64,000 nt of DNA from Saccharopolyspora gregorii (lineage in GTDB: Bacteria; Actinomycetota; Actinomycetes; Mycobacteriales; Pseudonocardiaceae). The notes under the pieces were generated by a model. That model did not search any database and had not been told where the DNA came from. It saw nothing but the letters and a program-made list of their open reading frames with translations. Where the stretch lies: assembly GCF_024734405.1 (NCBI RefSeq), contig NZ_CP059556.1:558001-622000 (forward strand), given 5' to 3'. Shown piece by piece: positions 1-8,588 of the stretch. How positions within the stretch are numbered: the first letter of the stretch is position 1; the number at the start of each line of letters is the position of its first letter. Made by a program: the position numbers and the translations under genes.

Positions 1-840
<840 letters not shown>

Positions 841-842
841 GG

Positions 843-880
843 GCCCGCACCGCCGGGGGCACCCGATGAGCCGTGCGGGC
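843..880 (+). terminator. Candidate hairpin after citrate synthase
   Basis: GCCCGCAC (843-850) and GTGCGGGC (873-880) pair perfectly over 8 bp directly after the stop codon, but the loop is 22 nt and no T-run follows. It is a weak intrinsic terminator candidate. Confidence 0.35.
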
Positions 881-1005
881 TCGACGGGATCGGTCCACGG
901 CGGAGCTGAATCGAAAGCTGAATCGACCTAGCGGCTCCGGCCGCGGCGGGTATCGGCCCGTCGTCCCGCCCAGGCCCCGGTGTCCGGCTCCTCGCCGGCC
1001 CCGGG

Positions 1006-1184
1006 GCCGACTCGTGTCGGCTTTCTCGGTGGGCGCGGCGCCGACTCGTGTCGGCTTTCTCGGTGGGCGCGGCGCCGGCTCGTGTCGGCTTTCTCGGTGG
1101 GCGCGGCGCCGGCTCGTGTCGGCTTCCTCGATGGGCGCGGCGCCGGCTCGTGTCGGCTTCCCCGGTGGGCGCGACGCCGACTCG
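1006..1184. repeat. 34-bp tandem repeat array, five units, each with a hairpin
   Basis: The word CTCGTGTCGG or its close variants recurs at 1011, 1045, 1079, 1113 and 1147, exactly 34 bp apart, with a decayed sixth start (CTCGAGCCGC) at 1181. Each unit carries GCCGAC-TCGT-GTCGGC, a 6-bp stem with a 4-nt loop. In some units the A becomes G, which still pairs as G-U in RNA. Because 34 is not a multiple of three the array shifts frame at each unit, so it is not coding even though all frames stay open. It fills the gap between citrate synthase and the photolyase gene. Confidence 0.9.
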
Positions 1185-1291
1185 AGCCGCCCTTCCGCGC
1201 GGCCACGCGGGCCGGCTCGCCCGCGGCTTCCCGGCTGCGGCGGCGGTTCGTGCCCGGCCTCCGGCGGGCGCGGTGCGTAGGGTCGTCGGGC

Positions 1292-2656
1292 ATGAGCGCA
1301 CCTGCCGTCCTGTGGTTCCGGCGCGACCTGCGGGTCCGCGACCACCCGGCGCTGGCCGCCGCGGCGCGCGACGGCCGCCGGGTGATCGGGGTGTTCGTGC
1401 TGGACGAGGCGCTGCTCGCGCCGGCGGGCCCGCCCCGCCGCACCTTCCTGTACCGCTGCCTGCGGGAGCTCGACGCGAGCCTCGGTGGTCGGCTGCTGGT
1501 GCTGCGCGGTGCTCCGGCGCAGGTGCTGCCGGAGCTCGTTGCGGAGGTCGGCGCCGGTTCGGTGCACGTCTCCGCCGACACCGGGCCCTACGGACGGGAG
1601 CGCGACGAGCGGGTGCGGGACGCGCTCGGCGAGGTCGAGTGGGTCGCCACCGGTTCGCCGTACGCGGTCACCCCGGGACGCGTCACCAAGCGGGACGGCA
1701 CCGCCTACCAGGTGTTCACCCCGTTCCGGCGTGCCTGGGACGAGCACGGCCGGCCCGCGCCCGCGGACACCGACGGGTCCACGGCGGACTGGCTGCTGCC
1801 GCGGAAGGTGCGCGCCGCCGGGATCCCCGCGGACGAGGACCTGGGCGGCGTCGTGCTGCCACCGGCGGGGGAGCGGGCCGCGCTGGAGCGCTGGGACGAC
1901 TTCCGCGCTTCCGCGCTCACCGGCTACGACCGGGACCGGGACCGGCCGGACCGCGCGGGCACCAGCCGGATGTCGCCGTACCTGAAGTGGGGCTGCGTGC
2001 ATCCGCGCACCCTGCTCGCCGACCTGGCCTGCGAGGTCGGGGACGGCGCGAGCAGCTACCGGAACGAGCTGGCGTTCCGCGATTTCTACGCGGACGTGCT
2101 GTGGCACCGCCCGGACAGCGCCCGGCACAACTTCGACACCCGCTACGACCGGATCCGGCTGGACACCGACGCCGACGCCTGGGACCGGTTCGGCGAGTGG
2201 TGCGCGGGCCGCACCGGGTTCCCGATCGTGGACGCGGGGATGCGGCAGCTGCTCGCGGAGGGCTGGATGCACAACCGGGTGCGGATGGTGGTGGCGAGCT
2301 TCCTGGTGAAGGACCTGCACCTGCCGTGGTGGTGGGGCGCCCGGCACTTCATGCGGCACCTGGTGGACGGGGACCTCGCCTCGAACCAGCACGGCTGGCA
2401 GTGGGCCGCGGGTTCCGGCACCGACGCCGCCCCCTATTTCCGGGTCTTCAACCCGATCACCCAGGGCACCCGGTTCGACCCGGACGGCGCGTACGTCCGC
2501 GAGCACGTCCCCGAGCTGCGCGGGCTCGACGCGAAGAGCACCCACCGGCCGTGGACCCTGCCGGACGGTCCGCCGAACGGCTATCCGCCGCCGATCGTCG
2601 AGCACGGCGTTGAACGGCAGGAGGCGCTGGCCCGCTACGGCGAGATCAAGAACTGA
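1292..2656 (+). CDS. phr: Deoxyribodipyrimidine photolyase, class I
   Basis: A light-driven DNA repair enzyme of 454 residues that splits cyclobutane pyrimidine dimers using reduced FAD plus an antenna cofactor. The N-terminal alpha/beta antenna domain begins AVLWFRRDLRVRDHPAL. The FAD domain shows YLKWGCVHPRTLL, SYRNELAFRDFYADVLW, GFPIVDAGMRQL and the WMHNRVRM stretch, followed by SNQHGWQWAAGSGTDA and PYFRVFNP, all typical of class I enzymes. The frame is open further upstream through the 34-bp repeat, but that part is repeat-derived; the ATG at 1292 gives the canonical N-terminus. No strong ribosome binding site precedes it. A cryptochrome-like relative cannot be excluded, although the conserved NQHGWQW region favours a true photolyase. 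Confidence 0.95.
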   Translation: MSAPAVLWFRRDLRVRDHPALAAAARDGRRVIGVFVLDEALLAPAGPPRRTFLYRCLRELDASLGGRLLVLRGAPAQVLPELVAEVGAGSVHVSADTGPYGRERDERVRDALGEVEWVATGSPYAVTPGRVTKRDGTAYQVFTPFRRAWDEHGRPAPADTDGSTADWLLPRKVRAAGIPADEDLGGVVLPPAGERAALERWDDFRASALTGYDRDRDRPDRAGTSRMSPYLKWGCVHPRTLLADLACEVGDGASSYRNELAFRDFYADVLWHRPDSARHNFDTRYDRIRLDTDADAWDRFGEWCAGRTGFPIVDAGMRQLLAEGWMHNRVRMVVASFLVKDLHLPWWWGARHFMRHLVDGDLASNQHGWQWAAGSGTDAAPYFRVFNPITQGTRFDPDGAYVREHVPELRGLDAKSTHRPWTLPDGPPNGYPPPIVEHGVERQEALARYGEIKN

Positions 2657-2670
2657 CGTCCCCGGAACGC

Positions 2671-2709
2671 GGAACGGCCCGCACCCCGATGAGGGATGCG
2701 GGCCGTTCC
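2671..2709 (+). terminator. Terminator after phr
   Basis: GGAACGGCCCGCA (2671-2683) and TGCGGGCCGTTCC (2697-2709) form a perfect 13-bp stem with a 13-nt loop, 15 bp past the phr stop. Confidence 0.8.
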
Positions 2710-2776
2710 GAACGTCGTCCTAGCCGGTCAGCGGCAAAGTCCCTGACCGCCCGTCTCCGAACCTGCCCGGCGGGTC

Positions 2777-2948
2777 GTGTCCGTCTTCCTGTCAGCGGCG
2801 AAGCCGCTGAGCTGCCGACCGAGCACGCAACCGGACCACCCGCGGGTTCTCAGCGGTTCGCTCGCGAGGACAGCGATTTCTCGTGTGGCGGAGCCACTCG
2901 TGAAATCGATCCCGCAGCGAGGGGGCCGCTGAGGTTCCGCCACCCGAG
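2777..2948 (+). repeat. Structured intergenic repeat, copy A (full length)
   Basis: About 172 bp lying between the convergent phr and the T7SS gene at 2984-3718. It has three parts. First is a CAGCGGC-GAA-GCCGCTG hairpin (2793-2809). Second is a long stem with arms 2851-2865 and 2917-2931. Inside that stem lie GATTTC/GAAATC (2875-2880 with 2902-2907) and an inner GTGGC-GGA-GCCAC hairpin (2884-2896). It ends with GAGGTTCCGCCACCCGAG. Copy C at 62159-62329 aligns over the whole length, with paired substitutions in two stems. A minus-strand frame stays open through it but has no ribosome binding site, so I read it as a non-coding structured element. Confidence 0.85.
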
Positions 2949-2983
2949 CTCCTCGCCCGCCGAGTCCGAATACCACCGCGTGA

Positions 2984-3718
2984 TCAGTCGCCGCGGCGGA
3001 TGGGGCCGAGGATCTCCCGTTCCTTGGCGCCGGTGACCAGCGTGATCGGCTCCCACAGGTTGTCCCCGAGGGCGATCACCCCGTCGTCCTTGAGCTGGGT
3101 GAGGTGCTGGATCTGCTGCTGCCCGAAGTACCAGAACCGCGCGGCCAGCTGCGCCTGCTGCAACGGCAGGCGCTGCAGCAGGATCAGGTCGGCGGTGTTG
3201 GTGGCCGCACCGCTGCCCGCCTGCGGGTGCAGGTAGGGCAGCACGTACATGGTGGTCTGCCACGGGACGCGCGGCGGGAACATCTCCTGCGGCACCGCGC
3301 CGCCGTCGTGGATCAGCAGCAGCGGCGACTCCTCGGTGACCCGGGGGACGTCGTAGGGGGCGAGCTTGCGCAGGCTCACCACCGGGACCGGCTTGCCGTC
3401 GGGGGTGAGCCCCGCGGCCCGCTCCAGCACCCGCCACGCGCCGGGGCGGCCGGTGACCACGTGCACCCAGGCGCCCGCGGCCATGGCGCGCAGCGCGATC
3501 TGCCGCGCCAGGTACAGGCCGCCGACGGTGACCATGCGGGTCGGTTCGGGCCGCAGGATCGACGCGGTCAGCGGCTCCCCGGTCGGCCCGGCGCCGATGA
3601 TCATTCCGCCGCGGTCGCCGGGCGGGCTCACCAGGTCCAGCATCTCCGGCCGCACCAGGAACTCCGGCGCGGTGCCGGTGCTGTTGCCGGGGGTGTCGAG
3701 GGTTCGCGTCCGGCTCAT
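2984..3718 (-). CDS. Uncharacterised T7SS-linked protein
   Basis: A 244-residue soluble protein encoded directly downstream of eccE, with its ATG overlapping the eccE stop (ATGA at 3715-3718), so the two are probably translationally coupled. I do not recognise a domain. The N-terminal half has a GGMIIGAGPTGEPLTASILR segment and a VTVGGLYLARQIALRAMAAG helix followed by HVVTGRPGAW. This reads like a nucleotide- or ESX-membrane-protein-associated alpha/beta fold, but it lacks a clean Walker A motif. The C-terminal half (ADLILLQRLPLQQAQLAARF) is rich in Gln and Leu and may be helical. There are no signal peptide or membrane segments. A function in ESX secretion is inferred only from position. Confidence 0.6.
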   Translation of the reverse strand: MSRTRTLDTPGNSTGTAPEFLVRPEMLDLVSPPGDRGGMIIGAGPTGEPLTASILRPEPTRMVTVGGLYLARQIALRAMAAGAWVHVVTGRPGAWRVLERAAGLTPDGKPVPVVSLRKLAPYDVPRVTEESPLLLIHDGGAVPQEMFPPRVPWQTTMYVLPYLHPQAGSGAATNTADLILLQRLPLQQAQLAARFWYFGQQQIQHLTQLKDDGVIALGDNLWEPITLVTGAKEREILGPIRRGD

Positions 3719-5013
3719 GCCGCACCTCCCAGGGGCAGCGTTCCGGTCAGTCCCGCCAGCTGCATCCCGCGCAGCGGGGTGAGCGTCAGGTTAAGCTTGT
3801 TGCTGATGGCCCGCAGCTGGTGGTCCGCGGAGTTCAGCGCCTCCGGGGTGCGGCCGCTGATCCGCACCAGGCCGCGCAGCCCCACCTCGCCGTCCTCACC
3901 GGACGGTGCGATGGACAGCGCGATGCTGATGGACCGGCCGCGAACTCCGGTCAGCGCGTTGATGCCGTCGGTCATCCGGTTCGGCCAGCCGGTGATGGCG
4001 TAGCTGGCGTGCCGGTAGTTGTCGGCGATGACCCCGCTCCACCGCTCCCGCAACCCGATGGGCCGCTGCGAACCGAGCGCGTCCTGCAGCTCGGCGGAGG
4101 AGATGCCCGCCTGCAGCAGCTCGTCCGGGTCCAGCGGCCGCGCCGAAATGCCCTGGCTCGCCAGCGCGTTGCGCACCCGGGACAGCGCGCCGATCAGCGC
4201 CCGGTGCGCGCCGACGACCCCGCCGCCGCGTTCGCCGACGGCCTTCGCGCAGGTCTGCGGGTCCAGCCGCACCGCGACCCAGGTGGTGCGGCGCGCGGCT
4301 GCGGAGGAGGTCCCCATCAGCTCCAGGTAGGAGTTCAGCGCGGGCGAATCCGGCAGCAGCGCGGCACTTCCCGGGTAGCAGTGCCAGATCACCTGGATCG
4401 CGTCGAGCACCACGCCGCGGTCCTCCAGGCACGGCGTCAGCACGCCCAGCGGCAGGTTCGTCGCCTTGTCCGGGTTGCTGATCAGCGGCGGCGTCGGGTC
4501 CACCATGAGCACCGCGGTCCACTTGCCGTTGTGCCAGGACAAACCGACCGGGTTGCGGTCGTGGTCCTGGCCGCGCGCGACGACGAGGTCCTCGACCAGG
4601 ATCCGCAGCAGCGCCACCCGGTGGTTCTCGTCGGGCCCGATGATGCCGTCACCGTTGCGGTCCTCGACGAATTCGCTGACGTCCTCGGACGGCGGGACGG
4701 AACGGCGGATGTGGCTGCGCGTCCGGTATTCCAGGACGAGCCCGAACCACTGGGTGAACCAGCGACCGCGCCTGCGCAGCAGCGCGATGATCAGCGCGAG
4801 CGCGACGACGCCCGCGGACACCGGCCACAGCATCTCGTTGAGCAGCACCAGGATCAGGCCGAGTGCCAGGCCGACCTCGATGACGACGATGTTGGCCACC
4901 GGCATCGCCCCGAGGCTGGCACCGACCGTGCGACGCCGCGCTCGGATGCGCGTGCGAGCACCGCCGGTACCGGAGGCGTTCGGCTGGGCCGGATGTTGCG
5001 TGCTGACGGACAT
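3715..5013 (-). CDS. eccE: Type VII secretion protein EccE
   Basis: A 432-residue membrane component of the ESX translocon, where EccE sits at the periphery of the EccB-C-D-E complex. After a basic N-terminus (RIRARRRTVGASLG) come two adjacent membrane segments at roughly residues 38-85 (VIEVGLALGLILVLLNEM and VSAGVVALALIIALLRR). A long cytosolic domain follows, containing LVLEYRTRSHIRR and a variable C-terminus; this is the EccE layout. It is transcribed divergently from eccB at 5186. Mycobacterial ESX-4 lacks eccE, whereas several other actinobacterial ESX-4-type loci keep it, so its presence here suggests a complete translocon. Confidence 0.85.
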   Translation of the reverse strand: MSVSTQHPAQPNASGTGGARTRIRARRRTVGASLGAMPVANIVVIEVGLALGLILVLLNEMLWPVSAGVVALALIIALLRRRGRWFTQWFGLVLEYRTRSHIRRSVPPSEDVSEFVEDRNGDGIIGPDENHRVALLRILVEDLVVARGQDHDRNPVGLSWHNGKWTAVLMVDPTPPLISNPDKATNLPLGVLTPCLEDRGVVLDAIQVIWHCYPGSAALLPDSPALNSYLELMGTSSAAARRTTWVAVRLDPQTCAKAVGERGGGVVGAHRALIGALSRVRNALASQGISARPLDPDELLQAGISSAELQDALGSQRPIGLRERWSGVIADNYRHASYAITGWPNRMTDGINALTGVRGRSISIALSIAPSGEDGEVGLRGLVRISGRTPEALNSADHQLRAISNKLNLTLTPLRGMQLAGLTGTLPLGGAA

Positions 5014-5185
5014 CCGTTCGGTCTCTTCCCCTCGCAGGTAGTGCGCGCACGGGGCGCGCCAACCAGGTCGTTCGGCAGCCGTTCCAAGAGTTTGCGGAAG
5101 GGTTCCGTCGAACCGGACCCGTGCGGCGCCCCTCTCCGGCTATCCTGCGGAACCGTACCTCGGACGGGAGAGCTGTAGGCGAAGA

Positions 5186-6769
5186 ATGGCATCAACACCC
5201 ACAACGAAGTCACAGGTTCAGGCGTACCAGTTCGTCCTTCGCCGCATGGAATCGGCGTTGGTGCGCAAAGACGCGGTGATGCTGCACGACCCGATGGGCT
5301 CGCACAAGCGCGCCACCATCGCCGGTGCCATCCTCGCCTGCATCGGGCTGATCGGGTTCCTCGTCTGGGGCTTGTTCGGCGGGAAGGGGTCGATCCCCGA
5401 ACCGGGCAACATCGTCATCGGCAAGGACAGCGGCAGCGTGTACGTCGTCACCGCGGACGACGCCGCGCAGAAGCGGCTGATCCCGATGCTGAACATGGCG
5501 TCCGCGAAGCTCCTGGTGATGGCGCAGGGCGGAGGCCAGGGCGGGCAGCCCGTCCAGGCGACCACGGTGAAGGAGTCGGCGCTGGCGGACTTCCCGCGCG
5601 GCCCGCGCACCGGGATGGTCAACGCCCCCAACTACTTGCCCGCGGCGAACAACGTCGCCGAGCCCGCGTGGGCGATCTGCGACGTCGGGCAGGTCCGGGA
5701 CAACCTCGGCAGCGAGGAGCGGACGCAGCGCGCGACGAAGGTGGAGACCACCGTCATCGGCGGCGACGCGGACCACGGCGTCGAGCTCAAGCCCGACGAG
5801 TCGCTGTTCGTGCAGGACCAGAGCTCCGGGCAGGAGTACCTGATCTACCGGGTGGAGGACCTGCCGGGCCGGCCGCACACCAAGGTCGTCAAGGCGCAGG
5901 TGGACCGCTCCGAGCAGGCCGTGATGGACCTCTACGGGCTCAACGGGGTGGTTCCGCGGACCATCACCACGAACATGCTGAACTCGGTGCCGGACGCGCC
6001 GCCGTTGCAGATCCCGGACGCGCCCAGCGGCAGCGTGGACTACATGCTGAACCCGTACGACTCCGGTGACGTGGTCAAGCAGACCGTCGCCGGGGCACCG
6101 GACAAGTACTTCGCGCTGCTGCCCGAGGGCAAGCAGGAGATCAGCGCCGGTGCGGCCGCGGTGCTGCACGCCAGCAAGCGCGGCAGCCAGGAGATCCCGA
6201 ACTCCACCGGCACCATCACCGATGCGAAGACCGCGGAGACGCAGCGCCTCGACATGGACTCGTTCCCGACGGTCGTGCCGCACCCGCTGTCCTTCCAGCA
6301 GGCACCCACGTCCTGCCTCAGCTGGCACAACATCGGCGGCGAGCACCACGTCACGGTCACCGTCGGCAAGGACGCCCCCACGAAGACCGCCCCGGTGAAG
6401 CTGGCCCAGCACGACGGGACCGGCCCGAAGGTGGACTTCTTCTACATGCCCGCCGGGAAGGCGGCCGTGGTGCGCGGCGCGTCCAACGAGGCCGGTGCCG
6501 ACTCGGCCCCGATCTACCTGGTGTCCGACCAGGGCGTGATCTACGGGATCAAGGACGGTGCGACCGCGCAGGGGCTCGGCGTGGTGACCAACCCGGGTGC
6601 GTTGCAGGCCGGTCCGTCCGGGATCCTGCGGTCGCTGCCGAAGGGCGATCTGCTCGACCCGGCGCAGGCCAGCTACGTGTACGACTCCGTCCCGGTCCCG
6701 CCGGGCGGCGTGAACCGGCCGCCGCCGAACCCGCAGGCGCAGCAGCAGTCCGGCAGCACCGGCGGCTGA
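5186..6769 (+). CDS. eccB: Type VII secretion protein EccB
   Basis: A 527-residue single-pass membrane protein of the ESX translocon whose large domain is outside the cytoplasmic membrane. The N-terminus has the EccB signature TKSQVQAYQFVLRRMESALV and HDPMGSHKRA, followed by one membrane helix at about residues 42-64 (AGAILACIGLIGFLVWGLF). The extracytoplasmic part carries the R1-R4 type repeats with GNIVIGKDSGSVYVV and two cysteines (AWAICDV and TSCLSWHN) likely to form a disulphide. The C-terminal 25 residues are rich in Pro and Gln. The ATG at 5186 places the helix at the expected distance. A 16-bp terminator hairpin follows, separating it from the small T7SS-like genes. Confidence 0.95.
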   Translation: MASTPTTKSQVQAYQFVLRRMESALVRKDAVMLHDPMGSHKRATIAGAILACIGLIGFLVWGLFGGKGSIPEPGNIVIGKDSGSVYVVTADDAAQKRLIPMLNMASAKLLVMAQGGGQGGQPVQATTVKESALADFPRGPRTGMVNAPNYLPAANNVAEPAWAICDVGQVRDNLGSEERTQRATKVETTVIGGDADHGVELKPDESLFVQDQSSGQEYLIYRVEDLPGRPHTKVVKAQVDRSEQAVMDLYGLNGVVPRTITTNMLNSVPDAPPLQIPDAPSGSVDYMLNPYDSGDVVKQTVAGAPDKYFALLPEGKQEISAGAAAVLHASKRGSQEIPNSTGTITDAKTAETQRLDMDSFPTVVPHPLSFQQAPTSCLSWHNIGGEHHVTVTVGKDAPTKTAPVKLAQHDGTGPKVDFFYMPAGKAAVVRGASNEAGADSAPIYLVSDQGVIYGIKDGATAQGLGVVTNPGALQAGPSGILRSLPKGDLLDPAQASYVYDSVPVPPGGVNRPPPNPQAQQQSGSTGG

Positions 6770-6788
6770 CGGCTCCTCCCGCGAGGTC

Positions 6789-6826
6789 AACGGCCCGCTC
6801 GACCTTTCCCGGTCGGGCGGGCCGTT
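6789..6826 (+). terminator. Terminator after eccB
   Basis: AACGGCCCGCTCGACC (6789-6804) pairs with GGTCGGGCGGGCCGTT (6811-6826) over 16 bp with one G-U pair and a 6-nt loop. CGCGTTT follows. Confidence 0.85.
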
Positions 6827-6961
6827 CGCGTTTCCCGCCCAGCGGACGGGAACCGCGGTGCCGGTGAGCACGTCCCAGGGACGGTGTGCTCGTGCCCGAG
6901 CGCGGGCGCGCCCACCGGCCCGCTGGGGTGGCCGGTGTCGTCGACTACCGGGAGGTGCCGG

Positions 6962-7267
6962 ATGGCGGGGATCCGGATCGAGACCGACGAGCTGGTGGCG
7001 CGCGCGGACGCGCTGCGCGCCGCCGGGGAGCTCGTGGGTGAAGTGGGGCGCGGACTGGGGGACGCGCCCGGTGGCGCCGATTTCGGGGAGTGGGGCGAGG
7101 CGGCCGCCGAGTCCTACGACGGGCTGGCCGGGGCGCTGCGGGAGCGGATCTTCGGCCTCGGCCACGCCGTCGCCGACGCGGGGGACGAGCTCACCGCGGT
7201 CGTCGAGCGGCACGCGACCGGGGACGCCGAGCACGCCGCCGGTTTCGGCCGGGAGGGCGAGGCGTGA
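6962..7267 (+). CDS. Small EspC/WXG100-like T7SS-associated protein
   Basis: A 101-residue acidic helical protein. The N-terminal pattern (IRIETDELVARADALRAAGELVGEV) followed by a W-G pair (EWGEAAAESYDGLAGAL) and a second amphipathic helix resembles EspC-like and WXG100-like secretion substrates, which form helical hairpins. The ATG at 6962 has GGGAGG seven bases upstream, which decides the start over upstream GTG codons. The stop overlaps the start of the next gene (TGATG at 7265-7269), so the two are likely translated together and may form a heterodimer. Specific family membership is inferred from length, helicity and location in the ESX locus. Confidence 0.7.
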   Translation: MAGIRIETDELVARADALRAAGELVGEVGRGLGDAPGGADFGEWGEAAAESYDGLAGALRERIFGLGHAVADAGDELTAVVERHATGDAEHAAGFGREGEA

Positions 7268-8514
7268 TGGGGGAACCGGGCGGGATGTTGCAGTCGAACG
7301 ACCTGCGCGCGGTGCGCGCGGCCAGCGCGGCGGAGGCGGAGCGGACTTCCGCGCCCGCGGCCGACGTCGGAACGGCGGCGGTCGCACCGGGGGCCGATCC
7401 GGTCGCACCCGGATCCGGTTCGCCCGCAACGGGAATCGAGCCGCTGGCGCCCGGGTCCGCGGCCGTCGCACCGGAATCCGCCGCGCCCGCACCGGGAACC
7501 GAGCCCGCCGCGTTCGCCGCCGACCGGGCCGAGCTGCCGGTGCAGCTGGACTTCCTGCACCAGTCCGTCGAGGTGCTGGAGGTGCCCGACCCGTTCGGCC
7601 CGGAGTTCGCCGTCGCGGGAGGGGAGTGGCGGGCGCTGCCGCCCGCCGCCGAGTTCTGGCGCGCCGCGGCGGAAGCCCTGCGCGAAGGCGCCTCCTCGGC
7701 CGCCGACCAGGTGAGCGGTGTCGAGGCGAGCTGGGACGGCGCGGACGCCGACGCGTTCGCCGCCGCGCTGCGCCGGATCGGCGCGAGCGGCGCGGCGCTC
7801 GCCGAGGTGGCGGACGCGCTGGCCGCGGAACTCGACGCGGCGGCCGGTGCGCTGCGCGAACTGGCCGGGGAGATGCGGCTGCTCGTCGCCGAGGTCGCGG
7901 CCCAGGTGCACGCGGCCCTGCGCGAACCGGGCCCGGACCTGCCCGCGGCCCGCGAGCACCTGATGCGGGTCCGGCGCCCGGCGGCGGGCCTGGCCGAGTC
8001 GGTGCGCGAGGTGCTGGCCCGGCTGCACCGGTTCTGCGCCGCGCAGCGGGACGTGCTGCCGCCGGTGCCGACCGTCACCGCGGACGGGCCGCGGAATCCG
8101 TTGTGGACAGAGCTCGCGGCTGCGGGGGAACCGCGCGCCGGAGCGGCCCCGGCCACGACCAGCCCGGCCACGACCAGCCCGGCGACGACCACCCCGGCCA
8201 CGACCAGCCCGGCGACGACCAGCCCGGCCACGACCAGCCCGGCCCAGGCCGGGGACGCCGAGCAGGCGGGCGACGCCGAGCAGTCCGACGGCGGCACCTC
8301 CGCGGCCACCACCGGTGCCGTGCTCGGCGGCGGGATGGTCGGCGGCATGATGCCGCTCGCCGGGATGGCGGGCCTGGCCGGTGCGGGCGGCGGGACGGGA
8401 CGTCGCCCGCAGCAGCGGCCGCGGCCGAAGGCCGACCCGGCCGAGCTGTTCGGCACCCCGCCGCCCGCCGCCGACCCGGTGCTCGGCGACACGAGGAAGA
8501 AGCGCCCGGAATGA
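7267..8514 (+). CDS. Large WXG-motif T7SS-associated protein with PATTS repeats
   Basis: A 415-residue protein with low-complexity Ala/Pro/Gly ends around a helical core. The core (about residues 115-260) begins EFWRAAAEALREGASSAADQ and contains ASWDGADADAFAAALRRIG, a W-x-G turn between helices as in WXG100 and PPE-like substrates. Then come six PATTS-type pentapeptides and a Gly/Met-rich stretch (GGGMVGGMMPLAGMAGLAG). Its start overlaps the stop of the preceding EspC-like gene. It is probably an ESX substrate or a substrate-linked cell-envelope protein; no enzymatic domain is visible. The repeat and Gly-rich tail resemble those of the 885-residue protein at 24083-26740, suggesting a shared family in this genome. 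Confidence 0.7.
   Translation: MGEPGGMLQSNDLRAVRAASAAEAERTSAPAADVGTAAVAPGADPVAPGSGSPATGIEPLAPGSAAVAPESAAPAPGTEPAAFAADRAELPVQLDFLHQSVEVLEVPDPFGPEFAVAGGEWRALPPAAEFWRAAAEALREGASSAADQVSGVEASWDGADADAFAAALRRIGASGAALAEVADALAAELDAAAGALRELAGEMRLLVAEVAAQVHAALREPGPDLPAAREHLMRVRRPAAGLAESVREVLARLHRFCAAQRDVLPPVPTVTADGPRNPLWTELAAAGEPRAGAAPATTSPATTSPATTTPATTSPATTSPATTSPAQAGDAEQAGDAEQSDGGTSAATTGAVLGGGMVGGMMPLAGMAGLAGAGGGTGRRPQQRPRPKADPAELFGTPPPAADPVLGDTRKKRPE
8149..8238 (+). repeat. 15-bp in-frame tandem repeat (PATTS x6)
   Basis: Six 15-bp units encoding Pro-Ala-Thr-Thr-Ser (one unit ends in Thr) lie inside the WXG-motif gene. The length in whole codons makes unit gain or loss tolerable, so copy number may vary between strains. 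Confidence 0.9.
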
Positions 8515-8532
8515 CCGGGGGCTGATCCGACG

Positions 8533-8569
8533 AGGCCCGGTGGAGTCCGAAGTGGACGCCACCGGGCCT
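8533..8569. terminator. Bidirectional terminator between convergent genes
   Basis: AGGCCCGGTGG (8533-8543) pairs with CCACCGGGCCT (8559-8569) over 11 bp between the plus-strand gene ending at 8514 and mycP ending at 8589. Confidence 0.75.
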
Positions 8570-8588
8570 TCGTCGTCGTACGCCGGGA

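Noticed and set aside
1006-1184. CRISPR array
   Set aside because: The 34-bp units are directly adjacent with no spacers, and no cas genes are present.
980-1291. N-terminal extension of the photolyase through the 34-bp array
   Set aside because: The in-frame extension consists of repeat-derived Arg/Gly residues, and the array changes phase every unit. The photolyase fold starts at the ATG at 1292.
2777-2948. Small protein gene on the minus strand of the structured repeat
   Set aside because: Copies A and C keep similar peptides in reverse, but there is no ribosome binding site, the shorter copy B breaks the frame, and substitutions follow base pairing rather than codon positions.
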